In this document: one piece after another, positions 10,467-22,540 of the stretch | Position numbering within the stretch: the stretch's first letter is position 1 | Layout of the letters: the number at the start of each line of letters is the position of its first letter | NCBI GenBank assembly: GCA_007258455.2 | Contig: VDFB02358134.1 | Coordinates: forward strand, 211,904,026 to 211,968,025 | Direction: 5' to 3' | From: Sequoia sempervirens | Lineage: Eukaryota; Streptophyta; Pinopsida; Cupressales; Cupressaceae | DNA length: 64,000 nucleotides | Notes under the pieces: generated by a model | The model's database searches: none | Seen by the model: only the letters and a program-made list of their open reading frames with translations | What the model was told of the DNA's origin: nothing | Made by a program: the position numbers and the translations under genes

Positions 10467-12768
10467 TGTTAGCTCTCAAAAATGCAGACAAGGATACTTC
10501 AAGAGGCTGCCAATCTCTTGATACATTTTAGGGTAACAGAACAAGGTCAAGAGAAATCAACCTTCTACTCTTTAGGTGCTGCTAAACCCAGGCGGGTGTA
10601 CCTTTTGAATTGAGCAGGCTTATCTTATGATTATCCCTCTAAAATGCTTTGTCCACAATGGCAGATGATAGTGAACAAATGAAACCAAACTTGATAGCAA
10701 TAGTAAAAGCAATTTTCTAATCTAACTCCTAAAATGATTAATAAACAGATGTAAAGAAGCTAAACGAATTCAAATAATGAAATTGCAGAGACCAGTGCCT
10801 TGTTGGGTATGCGGAGTCAAATGAAATAGAAGTAGGCAACTTATTCTAGTAGAAGATCAAATTGTAGGCATATGATCTGCTTATAACTTGTATAAACAAT
10901 GCAAGATCGTGACTACTGAGCTCTACTTTAATAATCCAAATGAATCTTCCTGATTACTATGATCAATGAAAAGGATTTAATCCCTACTTGAGAGAACCAG
11001 TTAATTAATCACACAAATGCAACAAATATGCACAGATAAACTGAAAATAAACTTGTTATTCCAATTTAAACAACCAGAAAAAATCAAATTGGAGACAGCT
11101 TCAGCAATACTCTTCAACAAACTTCAACAGACAATTGATACCAAAAATAAATTGCCACACCAACTGATTCAATTGAAATCACCATTTGAAAACATGCACA
11201 TAGTCTCTGATAAGAGAAAAATTATCTTACTATAGCCATTTCTAACCTACTCTCTATGATCTAAAATCTCCTCCCATTCAAATACAATCCAGGTGCATAC
11301 ATATACACCAACATTAGAAATCATATCATTTCAAATTCATGTCGGCCCCTGTAGAAATCGGGCCCAAATCATGTCAGCCACAACAACTCCCAAATGTATT
11401 CATGTCGGCCATAGCACTTTGAAATTCTATTTTAATCACCAACCAATCGCCAAGACAATCCTGAAGGTATGTCGAAGGCAATTGTATCGCTTATCGCTCC
11501 CTGCCAGTGTTCCCCTGCTTCGCATTCACCATGGCCATCTACTCGTTATGTCGACATCCAGGAGTAGCCTTTTGTTGTATTCACAATCACTGTGACCCTG
11601 TGATGTCGATGAGACATCACGTAGACTAGTATCAGTTATGCCGAGAGGGGCTCCCTAGTACACTTTTCAATCATCGAGACACAAATAGTTTCTTACCGAT
11701 ATGCTCCTTTTGTCTCATTTACTATCGCCATAGCTTCCATCCGTCAGGGAGACCTCATATAGAACACCCCGTGTTCCACTGAAAGCTCCTAGTGTTTTCC
11801 CAGTCACCAAGACATAGGAAGTTTCTCATTGAAGAACACCTTGCTTTAATCACCATTGCTATGACTACACAATCTCAGAGAGATGTCTCACAGATTAGGC
11901 CTTGCTTCACTGAAGATCTTCATTTATTTTGAGTTGTTGTGACATCAGGATTTTCTCACCGAACACTGCCCATCATCGCCTTCACCAAGACAATAGATGG
12001 TTAGTGAGATGTCTCAAATAGTTCATTTAGTCACACCAAAAAATCCCAATTCACTTTTTATCACTGTGACCCAAGATATCTCTCACCGAAAGCCATCTTG
12101 AATGTCGCCATAACAACCAACAATCGGGGAGACCTCTCGTACAGAGCCCCTTGCTATACTGAAAGGCCCAATGCACTCAAACTTGCCAGTCGACGTGACA
12201 AAATGAAATCGCCAAGATACTGCACTGATACCACCAAGCTCTTACCGAAGACCACCATAGTGCACCTGTCGCTGAGACATCAATGTTTCGGTAAGACATT
12301 AGCCTGACCGTCATAACACATGCTGATAGATGTCTCTTTAGTCGCCGAAACAATAGAAACGTCCTATCGAAGTGAATCCTTATTTGTATCATTTGGTGAG
12401 ACAAGAAAGACTCGTTATGACCACTCATCGAAACCAAAAACCTTTGTGGATATGTGTATCATCCTGTCGCCGAAACAGTGCGAAAGTCATGTCGAATGAA
12501 GAATGCAAAAAACCTGTGATCACCGTGACATCAGATGAGTCTTGCCGATAGGCAACACAGACTCATGCAAGCAGAAAATGTAGCATGGGTCAGGGAAACT
12601 AGAACAAACCTATGCCAATAGGTCCAGTAAGATGGAAAATGCACAACCTGATGGATTCTATGAGGCAAAAGGGAAAAATATAGATGAAATATGCATATTG
12701 TAGGACCAAATCAAGATATTTATGAGTGAAGTCATATGTAAAAACACTAGATTTTTATAGTTCCAACA
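10467..12768 (-). repeat. T2 right LTR (5' LTR by coding sense)
   Basis: Starts TGTTAGCTC, ends TTCCAACA, and is followed by the CCACA target duplication. It is homologous to 5443-7681 throughout, with one extra 63-bp unit. Confidence 0.9.
11335..11410. repeat. 63-bp unit bounded by 13-bp direct repeats
   Basis: attcatgtcggcc occurs at 11335-11347 and 11398-11410. The left LTR has a single copy of this 13-mer and none of the DNA between. Either the left LTR lost the unit by recombination between the 13-mers or the right LTR gained it. Confidence 0.8.
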
Positions 12769-12773
12769 CCACA
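12769..12773. repeat. T2 target site duplication, right copy
   Basis: CCACA, matching 5438-5442. Confidence 0.9.
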
Positions 12774-13998
12774 TCCATAGGGTTGTACTTATTCGTGGTT
12801 ACAAAATTCCTTGCTTGTTCGAAAACATCTTGGAAACAAACACTTAAACTTCATCATCAAAATTTTAAACCCTTTAGGAGACAAATACAATTGACTCAAT
12901 CCATATGTTATTGCTTGCCCTTGGGATTCTATCCTTAGAGGTTTCTAAACACTTGGATTACATCTCAAATTGTCTACTAAAGTTAAACAATAGGTAACCC
13001 TTGCCTTGAATTCATCAAATTTCCACATAACATACTTTGTGGGATTCGAAGAAATTAAGACATTGGACATCTAGCTTGAAAAACCTAAATCAAATAAAGT
13101 GTTTGTGGTAAAATAAAGTCACTAAGCAAAGATAAAAAAAATGAACTCTCACATGTGTTGAAACCTCATTATTTTCAAGAAGCCAGATCCCAAAATGAGA
13201 GTCCTTGATTCAAAATCCGAATATGTATGCTCAAATTGAATCACTTCTTGGTTGTAAAGGTTTATAGAAGCATTGCATGTTCTTCAATATCGAGGTTTTA
13301 GGTAAACAAAGTGTCTTTTTTAGGTTCATCTTTAGGATCAAAAGGAAATCAAAATCTTTTTTCGTCCATCCTTCAAATATCAAATCAAAAATCATCTCAT
13401 CATCACCTTTTGGGAAATCTTGAAATTATCCTTCATGCTAGGCTTTTTGGAAAAAATAAAAATCATCAAATCCTTGAGACAAAATCCTTGAAATCCTTAT
13501 CAAAAACATCTTTGGCTAGGTATGTGTAGATGCATCCTTTTGCATATGCTTAGTCAAAGTTGTCAAACCATCTTACAGTTTAGCTAGGTATATGTAGATG
13601 CATCCTTCTTCATATGCTTGATTAAATTATCATCTTGTTTGAATAGGTGTGGGTAGATGCATCCTTTGAGAAAATCTATCCCTTAGATAATCATCCAACA
13701 TCTTAGGGTCTATTTTTTCAAAATCAAAGCAAATCAAAATCAATCAATCAAGGGCAATCTAAGGAAATCAAGACCAAAACCTGAAACATATCTGAAAGTC
13801 CCAAAAGTTTAGTATCCCCCTCAAGATTTATCAAAAGATCAAAACATCCATATCATCCATCTCTTGCATCATCATTATCATATCATCTTTCAATCCTCAA
13901 AGATATCCTAAAATTGTCTCTTTTGTGCATAAAGTAAAGATCAATCCAAAGAATCAAGAGATTCATCTCCCATATTCTTGAAAATTGATCCGTGTTTT
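12774..13998 (+). other. T1 leader, second part (noncoding)
   Basis: Continues the T1 leader to the gag ATG at 13999. No credible ORF. AT-rich, with a short repeat at 13514-13667 and many atca/tcaaa runs. Long leaders are typical of Tat elements. Confidence 0.5.
13514..13667 (+). repeat. Three spaced copies of a 27-45-bp motif in T1 leader
   Basis: A motif of the form ctaggtatgtgtagatgcat plus cctttt occurs near 13516, 13584 and 13643, with spacing of about 68 and 59 bp. The first two copies extend to catatgctt. It is noncoding and could be a leftover tandem duplication or an RNA structure or packaging element. Confidence 0.6.
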
Positions 13999-15072
13999 AT
14001 GGTTCAAACTAGATCTCAATACAAGAAGAGCATGGAAGCTGACAAAGAAACACCCGCTTCAAGTGACCTAAGCCAAACAAACATTGAAATGAATCCCATC
14101 AAATCAAGTAATCCTTTGACTATCTCATCATCACAAAACCCACAAGAGGAAATCCAAGGAGATCTTACCTTTGGGATGTCGCATGAAGAAATAACTAAAA
14201 TGCTCCAAAATCTAGAAAATCATAAGATCGTCAACATCATGGTGAGGCTTAACCCTTCACTATACATGCATGAACTAGCAAAACAAGGGGCCAAATTACC
14301 TTATGATTTTGACACGAGTTCAATAGTGGAGACATCTTTACCTCCAATCTCATCCACCATCCCCATCTCATCTACACCCCCATCCCAAAGCATCACCCAA
14401 AAAATTCCACAAATCATGACATCTTTTGTTGCAACCCAACCCAATGTTAATAAGGGAAATTCATTTCTCAATGCTATTCAAACACACCCCCTTGTTAACA
14501 ATCAAGAATTGGATGTAAATACCATCTTGGAAAAAAACATACCCCAAAATCCATTACATAAGTATGTTCCTCTCACTTTCCATAATGATCCATCATCATC
14601 ATCCTTCCACACAACACCTCAAAATTCTCTCCTCACAAATCCGCAAGAGGAAGGTGACATGTTCGGACCTGGGGACATTTTCAACACCACAATATTTTCT
14701 CTAGAACTCACACCCCTCACATTTTCACCTCTTCCACCATTTCCATCATCATCCACACCACTCCTTGGCTTAGGGCTTCCCCCTTTACCAAGTATCAATC
14801 AAACCAACATCCCGAATATCAATCAAAACATCACATAAAATTTGTCATCGATATCGCAACAAAAGATGATAACTACACAAGCAATCACAACATTATCAAC
14901 CACCCCCCTAACATCTCAAATTATGGTCTCTCAAGGGCAGACCACATCAATAGCACCATCCACTACTCAAATCGTCAACACAACATCACCACTCACCACC
15001 ACCACAAACGCCATTCCAAATCCACTACCACCCCCACCACCACCAATTTCCATCATATCAAGCTAATGCAAG

Positions 15073-15570
15073 ATGGCATTGCAAGCAGCTCAGCAAGATG
15101 CTTTTCAAAGGGGATTCCTACAAGTGCAAAAACAAAAAGCCGCACAACTAATTGCTCAAGCTGTGCAAGCTGCCCAAGCCACCTTATAGGCACAACAGGC
15201 CGCACAAGCCCAAGCTTTATTGCAACAACAATAACAACAAGCTGCTCAAGTTGCGCAAGCTGCTCAAGCAGCCCAAGCCGCATTACAAGCAAAAAGTATG
15301 CTCAATCCCAAATTCTATTGCAACAACAAGCAACACAAGCACAAGCCCAAGCACAAGCAGCGCAATCACAAGCTCAAGCTCAGGAAAATGCCCAAATCAA
15401 GCACAACACGTACAAGCACAAGCACAAATTCTTGCACAAAAACAAGTAGCACAACTGCAAGCATATCAGCAAGCAATGAAACAATATCAATAACAACAAC
15501 AAGCACAACAACAAGCAATCTTAGCGCAGCAACAACAAGAACAACAACAATCATTGTTCATATAGCAACA
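15073..15570 (+). repeat. Gln/Ala-rich trinucleotide tract in T1 gag
   Basis: CAA, GCA and GCT/GCC codons dominate for about 500 bp, giving runs such as QAAQAAQAALQ. Several CAA-to-TAA and CAG-to-TAG changes and at least one frameshift occur. The tract is probably a helical or low-complexity spacer of gag that expanded by triplet slippage. Overlapping ORFs in the other frames are shadows of it. Confidence 0.7.
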
Positions 15571-15801
15571 AGTGCAAGCATACCTAGCTCGAAAAAATGT
15601 GCAAATACCATCAAACAAAACACCAAACAACCCATAATTGAAATCCCCCAAAACACCTTCATCCCACCCCCTGATCTACAAAATGACGTAACGACACAAA
15701 TCAAGTTTCTCTCGCAACAAGTGCTTGATCTTCAATTAGGGAAAACCACAAAAACACCAAGCAACTTGTGCCCCTATCCATTTGACAGGATTCTAGTGAT
15801 G

Positions 15802-15806
15802 AAACC
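15802..15806. repeat. T3 target site duplication, left copy
   Basis: AAACC precedes the TGTTG start of the left T3 LTR and recurs at 35304-35308 after the right LTR. Confidence 0.92.
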
Positions 15807-16932
15807 TGTTGATGGTGTTTTCTGCACAGCAACAACTCAGATAGAATATAATATCCTATCTCACTTGAAAGGTAAATCTCTATCAACAAGCCTCAAGAGA
15901 TAACCCCAAGGTCTCTAATGTCAGGTCTTGACAATGCATAAACAACTTAGTGATAAAATGTGAAAATGCTGGTAATCACAATGGGACCTTACTACAAGCA
16001 AAATATTGAATCAGTTTTATCAGATCTAACAATCTGATGATACTTTAATCCTAGATCTAACCCAATAATCAAAGAAACAGAAAAAAGATAAGGGTTTCAA
16101 AGATATTTCTAAATCTAATACTACTCCTAAGATTAACAATGCAAATGACAAACACTGAAATGGACCAATCCCTCAAAACCGATCTCTACTTGACCAAGAT
16201 AAATCTGCAATCTTACAAAAAATAGTGCAATCTTCTGAGGTGTTAAGATTTTCAAATCATGAACATTCATTCAACAACCCTATTGCAATTTAAATGAATA
16301 AATCCTCACAATCCAACTAAGCACACAGAATACAAAGTCCAGGCTAACTTTGCAAAGCGACTAACAATCAATTGGTTGCGAAAAGTATGGACTGAAGGAT
16401 TGCTGCAACATTCAAGTATCAAATCACAAACATTATTGAATCAAATCTAATCTAAATATTAACCTCCTCAAAGTAATTTTAAAGATAGAATAATGAGAAC
16501 CATGCAAGACAAGAGAATACATGTAGGGCACCAAATCACAATGTCATTACTTGCAGTCGAATTATCCACTGTAGCAACAATTCCAGCTTTCTATTACAAT
16601 ATTTGCTTGAAAAATACTACTTGCTAACTTGCTTTATTCGCTTCTAACTATTTTGATCTATTCTACTTCTATCTTCTAACCCTTTCTTACTATTCTAACT
16701 ATTACAAATGAGGCAAAATGCCAAATATATAGAATCCCCAGAAAACCCGTCGGCCAAGCAAGAGTTTGCAACATTAACTGGCACCACTGACTAGCCAAGA
16801 GGAAGTCAACATGGAATGAAGGAATGCATTAAATGCACGAACTACACCCAGGGCGGCCTGGGATTCCCAATTCAGCTAGGACCAATGCAGGGCACGATAA
16901 TGGGGAAGCACAAATCCCAAAGTAGTTAGGCA

Positions 16933-19550
16933 TTAAGTACCTTCCCCTTTGTCTCTATTCTGATTTAGCCCTTCATGAACTCTCAAAAGTGTCCCATCCA
17001 AGTCGGCCACAGGTGGTAACGGAAAAACCCTAAGTCATCTTTCAATTGACGCAATCTCCTCCCTTGATTTCTTTACCAACCTATCCCAATCCACCTTATA
17101 CATTAGGTATTTGTCAATGACAGCAGTGTATGTGGCCGCATCATCTAACTGATGCTCAGAGACAGAACCATCATTAATTGGGGCATAAACATCATGCCAC
17201 CACTTTCTCAACTGTTCCAAGCTCAAGTACTTGGGCGCGATCTTCCTTCTTCCTGTCATAATTTAAAAGAAGGAAATGGATCCATTGTAAACACCGGCTA
17301 GGGCATCATCAATCTACCTCCTTTGTTTGTAAACCTTCTTCAACACCTTCTGCCTGATCTAAAGTGCCTCATACCACTCCCACGGTTTGGAAACTCTGGA
17401 GGAAGGAATAATCCCATCACTTACCAACCTATCCCGGGTGTACTCCATGATAGTTCTGGTTTTCTGAAGAAGGAGATCCGTGTCTCCCTTATCCTGCGCC
17501 AACACCGCCTTCAACCAATCAGCTGCCATGATAGCATCCTTCCTAGTTGATAGGATTTCCTTAATAGCATCATCACCCTTATTTGAACCCCTTTCAGCCA
17601 ATTCATAGTGGCAATAGCAGAAGCTTTCATCTTTTCTAGCTTGGTGATGGTCTCTTAAGGTAGAGGATTCACAACAGAGATCGAAGGGTTAATGGATTGC
17701 AAGGGCTTCATTAATTCCTCCAAGCATTTCCTAAGATTTTCATTTTCTTTCTTCAACTCATGCTTGGTCTTCATTTCCTTTCTCAGCCTTCCCATGATGA
17801 TTGCACTAGAAACCTCATAATCTTGAATATCCTGCTCCATAGAAGTAGGCCCCAAGTTGAAAGTTTTCACATTATAATCCTTCTGAGCCACATTATCTCT
17901 ATTTTTACCTATAGTAGGGGTGGCAATGTGAACAACTCTATCATGAGCTTCGTCTCTTTCAATCCTCGAGATCACCGTAGCCTTCTTCTTACCTTTATCT
18001 TTTCCAATTTTGGCTAGTAGTGCATCCCAATTCGGTGGACTATCTTCCATAGCAACTTGTTTTCTCTTTATCTCTTTGTCCAACCAATCCACATCACCAA
18101 TTGGTTTGTCTTTTATGGCCTCATAAGCATGATCCTAGATCAAGTTTCCATCATCTTCCAATTGATCAGGAACTACCTTTACATTATACAACCGAACTGA
18201 CTCAACTAGAAGGCAGGAGAATTTCTTCTTTCTAACCTCAAATTCATCACTGCAGTTGGCCCAGTAGTCTTCCAAATTCACCTTGTGGAAATACTCTTTG
18301 CTGGCTTTCTTTTGGGCTTCTCCTGTAATATCAAATGTTGATCTCCTAGAATGAAAAGACAGACCGAGGGTACTCATTTCTTCCTCTGAAGCCTAGGCAG
18401 AAATAATGGAAGGACACGCTTCTCCAGTGCCAATCCTTAGAGGAAAATCTCCACCAAATCTGGTCTTATGCTTGTCTTTCTTGACAATAGCATCAAAGTC
18501 ACAAATCTGCCTAGTTACTTCCAACAATATAATGTGATTAGTAGGATGCCTTGAAAGTTTGTATGGGGCCCTTTGGCAGCCATCAATCCTGATGTAGGAG
18601 AAAGTTAGGAACTGAATAAACCAAGCCCCATATTTCTTGATGAGTTCCTTAGCTAGGTCTAAAATCCTGACATGCTCTGCTTCTTGAATCATTCTGGTGA
18701 TATACATGGTAAATGCATCATTTTCCCTCCTATAGTTCGAACCTCCCAAGTGCAATTGAGGGAAAACTTCATAAATAACATCCTGTCCGAAAATTCCCTT
18801 TGTATCCAATCCTTTGTAGGGATGGAATCTTGCAAGTGCATAGACCAGCTATGAAGTCACTATGAAAGTCTTGGTCTGCAACACATTGGATAATTGTTCA
18901 TGGAGTACTCCACTAATGACCCCTGAACAATGGTAATTAATATTTTCCTGTTCCATCCTCACAATCACATGGCACATCCAATTCTTAAACGTACCAACAT
19001 TCTTCAATCCAACCACCCTGTTGAGAAGAGTGATGGCATCATAATATTCCTTCTTGAATTTTATCCTAAATAACTTCTTGGGTAATTTAGAATAGTCAGA
19101 TTTAGGCTTCTCCAGCCAAGAATTGATAAATTGTTGTGACCTCACAGTCTGCTTATCATAGAACTCCTAAGCTACCCTCATGCTGAATCCCACCACATGA
19201 GACCTGTCTGGCATATCAAATGTTTGGGCAATGGAGACAGGGTTGAGATTTGCTAAAACCCCCCCCTAAGGACCAATTATTTTCTATGTATCTTGATCAT
19301 AGTGCCTAGCTCATTCAAGGACCAGCTCATAACACTGCACCGCAGAAGGGAAACCAACTACATGGGACAAGGTTGATTCCATCATCCTTCTAGCCATGAA
19401 AGGAGAATCCTTAGCCACCATTCTTTCTTTAAACTCTTCATAATTCCATGATTCAACATTTGTATTAGTCGCCTCCGACCAAACTAAAGTGATTTTTCTC
19501 TCAGGGATCCTACTCTTAATGTCCATTTTAATCCTCTCTGGATCAGACAT
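16933..19550 (-). pseudogene. LTR-encoded ORF of T3, left copy (about 870 codons)
   Basis: I do not recognise the protein. From ATG 19550 (MSDPERIK) one frame runs to about 17650, then shifts by one base and ends at TAA 16933. Segments in order: a charged N-terminus; a region with QQFINSWLEKP, FKNWMCHVIVRMEQEN and LVYALARFHPYKGLD that recalls the folded cores of plant transposon-borne proteins; DVIYEVFPQLHL; a basic stretch GKDKGKKKA; a heptad-like coiled coil, LRKEMKTKHELKKENENLRK; and a conserved C-terminus with EQLRKWWHDVYAPINDG. Stops here often correspond to Gln or Tyr in the right copy. The sense matches pol. Possible roles include transcription control, particle function or interaction with host silencing; none can be shown. 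Confidence 0.65.
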
Positions 19551-20100
19551 TGAGGACCTAGCTGCTGCCTTGCTAGATTCAGCTTGCACTCAACATGGAA
19601 ATAATAGTGAAAAGCCACAAGAGAGAAAGGTTAATTCATCAATACATTGTTAGAATGAATCTCATATAGCCAGAGTGTTATTAAAACTTATTTGAGATGA
19701 TCACAACAAATTTTGGGTTTCAAGACCATCCAAAGAATCTAAGCCAAAGAGGAATTTCGGGAAATTCCAGACCGATTGGATTCCAACGAAATAATGAGGA
19801 AACACCTACTTAACCATTAAACCTAATCATGATCAATCAATAAATTACACGGGAAATCCAAATATGACTTGAAATAATCATTAAATGCATCACAAAATCA
19901 TAAGCAAATCCAATTATCTCACGTTCCTTCATATTTCATTAGATTTTGGGAAAATTCGTGAGGGACGAATATCCACAAAAAATGAGCTAGAGAGGTGACT
20001 TTAGAAAATGAAAAGATGTTGGATTTCAGAGAAATCCAGACCCGACAGAAATTTGCAGATAAGGAAAAAATCTGAACCAATCGGTGCAAAAGCATGTACT

Positions 20101-20400
20101 TCGGCCAAACAAATTTCATTCGGAAAGAGGTCACACCAAGTGGGGCATGTCTTGCCGACCGATGATATAGAAAATATATCGATATGAGCAAAGGGGAGTC
20201 GAGGTAAGGTCCTGGATGAATCTTTTGTGTCTCACCAACTTTCGGGGTCCAAGCAAACACTTCGGCCAAACTAAAGTTTTTCGATATGAGCTCTCAGCGA
20301 AGTTGTGGTGTCTTGACGATCAGCGATATAGCAAATATATCGATATGACCAAAGGGGAGTCGGGTTAAGGTCCTCATGAATCTTCTTTGTCTCACCAACA
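20101..20400. repeat. Two diverged tandem units in T3 left LTR
   Basis: Units at about 20101-20238 and 20262-20400 share cggccaaac, a gatatag...atatatcgatatga block containing the palindrome TATCGATA, then aaaggggagtcg, aaggtcct and tctcacca. They are noncoding and lie upstream of the LTR ORF in the minus-strand sense, so they are candidate promoter or enhancer repeats. Confidence 0.65.
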
Positions 20401-21603
20401 TGCATAGGAGGCTTTATTAGTGTGAGAAATGATAATGTCATGGCGATCAAATATGAACTTAGGAAGGCTTCTCGGCGAAATACAGGGTGATCGATATGAC
20501 ATCTCCCCGACTTTGAAGGGTCATAGTGAAGAAAATTCGGAAGGGACGGAGAGTCACAATTTTACCCAAACACCAAATCAATCATGAATTTCAAAATATT
20601 TAACTCAGGACAAGTCAGGGATGGACCTTTCATAGATTTTCTTTACATTCTAGGTCAATTTTGAGACGAAATAACTTGACATGGCATTGCCCTAGGTTTG
20701 AAACCCTATTCATCCACCATTAGCGCACAAGCAAGCTCAGAATTCAGTTGTTTCAACTGCTAAGTCGTTACTAGGGTTTACTAATACTCTTAGGCAAGAT
20801 TCATCAAAATTCAGATAGACAAATGAGCTCAAAACTCACCTAGGATATGACAAATGACGCAATACTGAACAACCCTAGCATCAAATGATCAAATGTGTAG
20901 GAATTCGAATCCCAGAGGCTCTCATAACATCAAAGTGCCATTCATAAATCTCAATCAAAGGTAGGGCAACAAAAACATACCATTGTGGCACAAGAATTGA
21001 TCTCAGAAGCAGCAAATGCGAAGCCCAATGGCATCCACAAAGAACAGATGCAGGAATGCACAAGAAATTGCCACTAAATTGATCAATTCAAACCCAAACA
21101 TCCCAAAACAAAGTCAATCAATCGCTAGAAAGCACTCCTCAGCTCAAACAACAACAACAATAAGCATGATGGCACAAAAGATCCCAGAAACCAAGTTAAA
21201 TACATCCTTCAAAGCACGCATGAAACCATTAATGCAATCGATAGGAGAGTCAGAAAACCCAGAAATTCGATGACAGGGTGGAATCCGGGAAAATCCGGCC
21301 CATGCGGAAATCCACGAAGACCAAGAATCCCCGAACCATGGTGCACGGCCAGAATGCAAACAGGATCTGGTAAAATCCATCCAGGGAGGAAAATCCCGAA
21401 TCAGGGTAAAAACCCGAACTTAGCCAAAAATTAGAGATTTTCAATGAATAACCTAGGGAAACACTTAGGCAACCAAAAATAAACATTTAAGCACATGCCA
21501 AGATAAGACAAAACCTCAAAAAGAAAGGGCCAAAATAAACCAAAACCGAACCGAAAGAGGGTCCCTACTTTCAGCGGGGCATGTACTAAAACTGCACAAC
21601 AAA

Positions 21604-21621
21604 TGGCGACTTCTGCTAGGA
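21604..21621 (+). other. PBS-like motif at inner edge of T3 3' LTR
   Basis: TGGCGACTTCTGCTAGGA begins two bases inside the LTR end on the plus strand, opposite to the coding sense. It resembles the TGGCGACTC-GCTGGGGA primer sites of plant Tat elements. A polypurine tract would be expected here on the minus strand but none is seen. Confidence 0.5.
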
Positions 21622-21639
21622 AAATGCTCCAGAGCATTT
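21622..21639. repeat. Perfect 8-bp hairpin
   Basis: aaatgctc and gagcattt are perfect reverse complements separated by CA, directly next to the PBS-like motif at the T3 inner edge. It may be an RNA hairpin near the 3' LTR or chance. Confidence 0.55.
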
Positions 21640-22540
21640 GATGATGAACAAGAATCAAGAACCCAAAATCTCTAGTTTCAATCTCACCACCAAACAAAAA
21701 AGTTAGAATGCAAAGATTTAAAGAATCAGAACCAAATGATAGACTAAACCTTCCATAAACTGAAAATCCAAGTGTGTGCACATGAGTTCATTTCCCTCAA
21801 GCTACTACAATAACCAAGTTCAGTCAAGTCAAGCTACGTAAGGATTCTAACTTCAAAAGCAACCTGGATAGGGCTTCGCTGCCAATTAGGCGTCCATAGT
21901 GCCGACGAGGTTATCATTGTGACTGTCCTAAACATAGCTCTACTGCCAGCCAGGCATCCATAGCCCCGATAGAGATATTCAGGTACCCCTAATAAGTTGA
22001 ATTTATTATTTTGATATTCAATATTTCATTTTTCTTTCTTTTGATATTCTTTATATGTCACTTTCATTTCAACCTATGAACAATTAAGCTCACACTTAGG
22101 GCTGAGAACCACAGTGGCGCTGAAGTAGAAATAATATTTTTCACTTGACAAAACTTCACAAGGATTCCTATAGTAACATCAGGATTCTTAAGATATATGA
22201 GAGGTATAATATTTCAGAGTACTTCGAATTCCAATCAAATTCAATGATCAATCTTCTATAAACCTGACATTAAGACTCTTGGCAATAATAAAGATTTCAA
22301 CCATCCTTTCAAGATGCAAGACTAAAGTCCACCAAGGAAATACTTAGAACAATCCTAGATAATGATATATTTTCCATTCAGGTGCAACACATCCAGGTGA
22401 AAACAGAGAAACCCCCAAAGCAAAAGCAGAGCAAAAAAACAAAACAAAACAAAAGAAAACCCACAAACCAAACCAAAAGAAAACAAAAAGGGAAACCTAA
22501 TCTAACTATATACAAGACAAGAGCTGAAAACAGCTCAAGA
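21640..22540. other. T3 3' untranslated interior
   Basis: Lies between the end of integrase and the 3' LTR in T3 sense. An A/C-rich stretch at 22400-22500 gives a Lys/Gln-rich plus-strand ORF that looks fortuitous. Nothing else recognised. Confidence 0.5.

Larger units (their letters stand above)
5443..12768 (-). mobile_element. T2: gag-only, non-autonomous LTR retrotransposon
   Basis: Two direct repeats (2239 and 2302 bp) begin TGTTAG and end CCAACA, are flanked by CCACA duplications and enclose 2785 bp. The inside encodes gag and an acidic ORF on the minus strand but no protease, RT or integrase, so the element would need enzymes from a relative. Coding sense makes the right LTR the 5' LTR. 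Both inner LTR edges resemble primer binding sites, which leaves some doubt about orientation. The first 235 bp of the LTRs differ at about 13 positions by eye, so the insertion is old. Confidence 0.85.
13999..15806 (+). pseudogene. gag: T1 gag, N-terminal part, split by T3
   Basis: The start MVQTRSQYKK at 13999 is a typical Tat-type gag N-terminus; an upstream TTG at 13978 is less likely. The frame runs through a Ser/Thr/Pro/Asn-rich region with a LAKQGAKLPYDFD motif whose counterpart LAEGATLPTGFD occurs in T4 gag. Stops at 14836 and 15064 interrupt it. A Gln/Ala-rich tract (15073-15570) with shifts of frame follows, then CPYPFDRILVMKP, where T3 is inserted. The next residues, FPKGFEIPKFEKY, resume in frame at 35309 after the duplicated AAACC. 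Gag forms the capsid; the conserved capsid fold lies in the downstream part. Confidence 0.8.
15807..21601 (-). repeat. T3 left LTR (3' LTR)
   Basis: Aligns end to end with 29506-35303. It contains the LTR ORF (16933-19550), a 161-bp-period duplication (20101-20400) and, between the ORF and the outer ends, noncoding DNA. By size this is among the long LTRs known for plant Ty3/gypsy elements. Confidence 0.92.

Noticed and set aside
15053..15554. Leu/Val- and Thr/Ser-rich ORFs on both strands
   Set aside because: They are alternative-frame readings of the Gln/Ala triplet tract of T1 gag.
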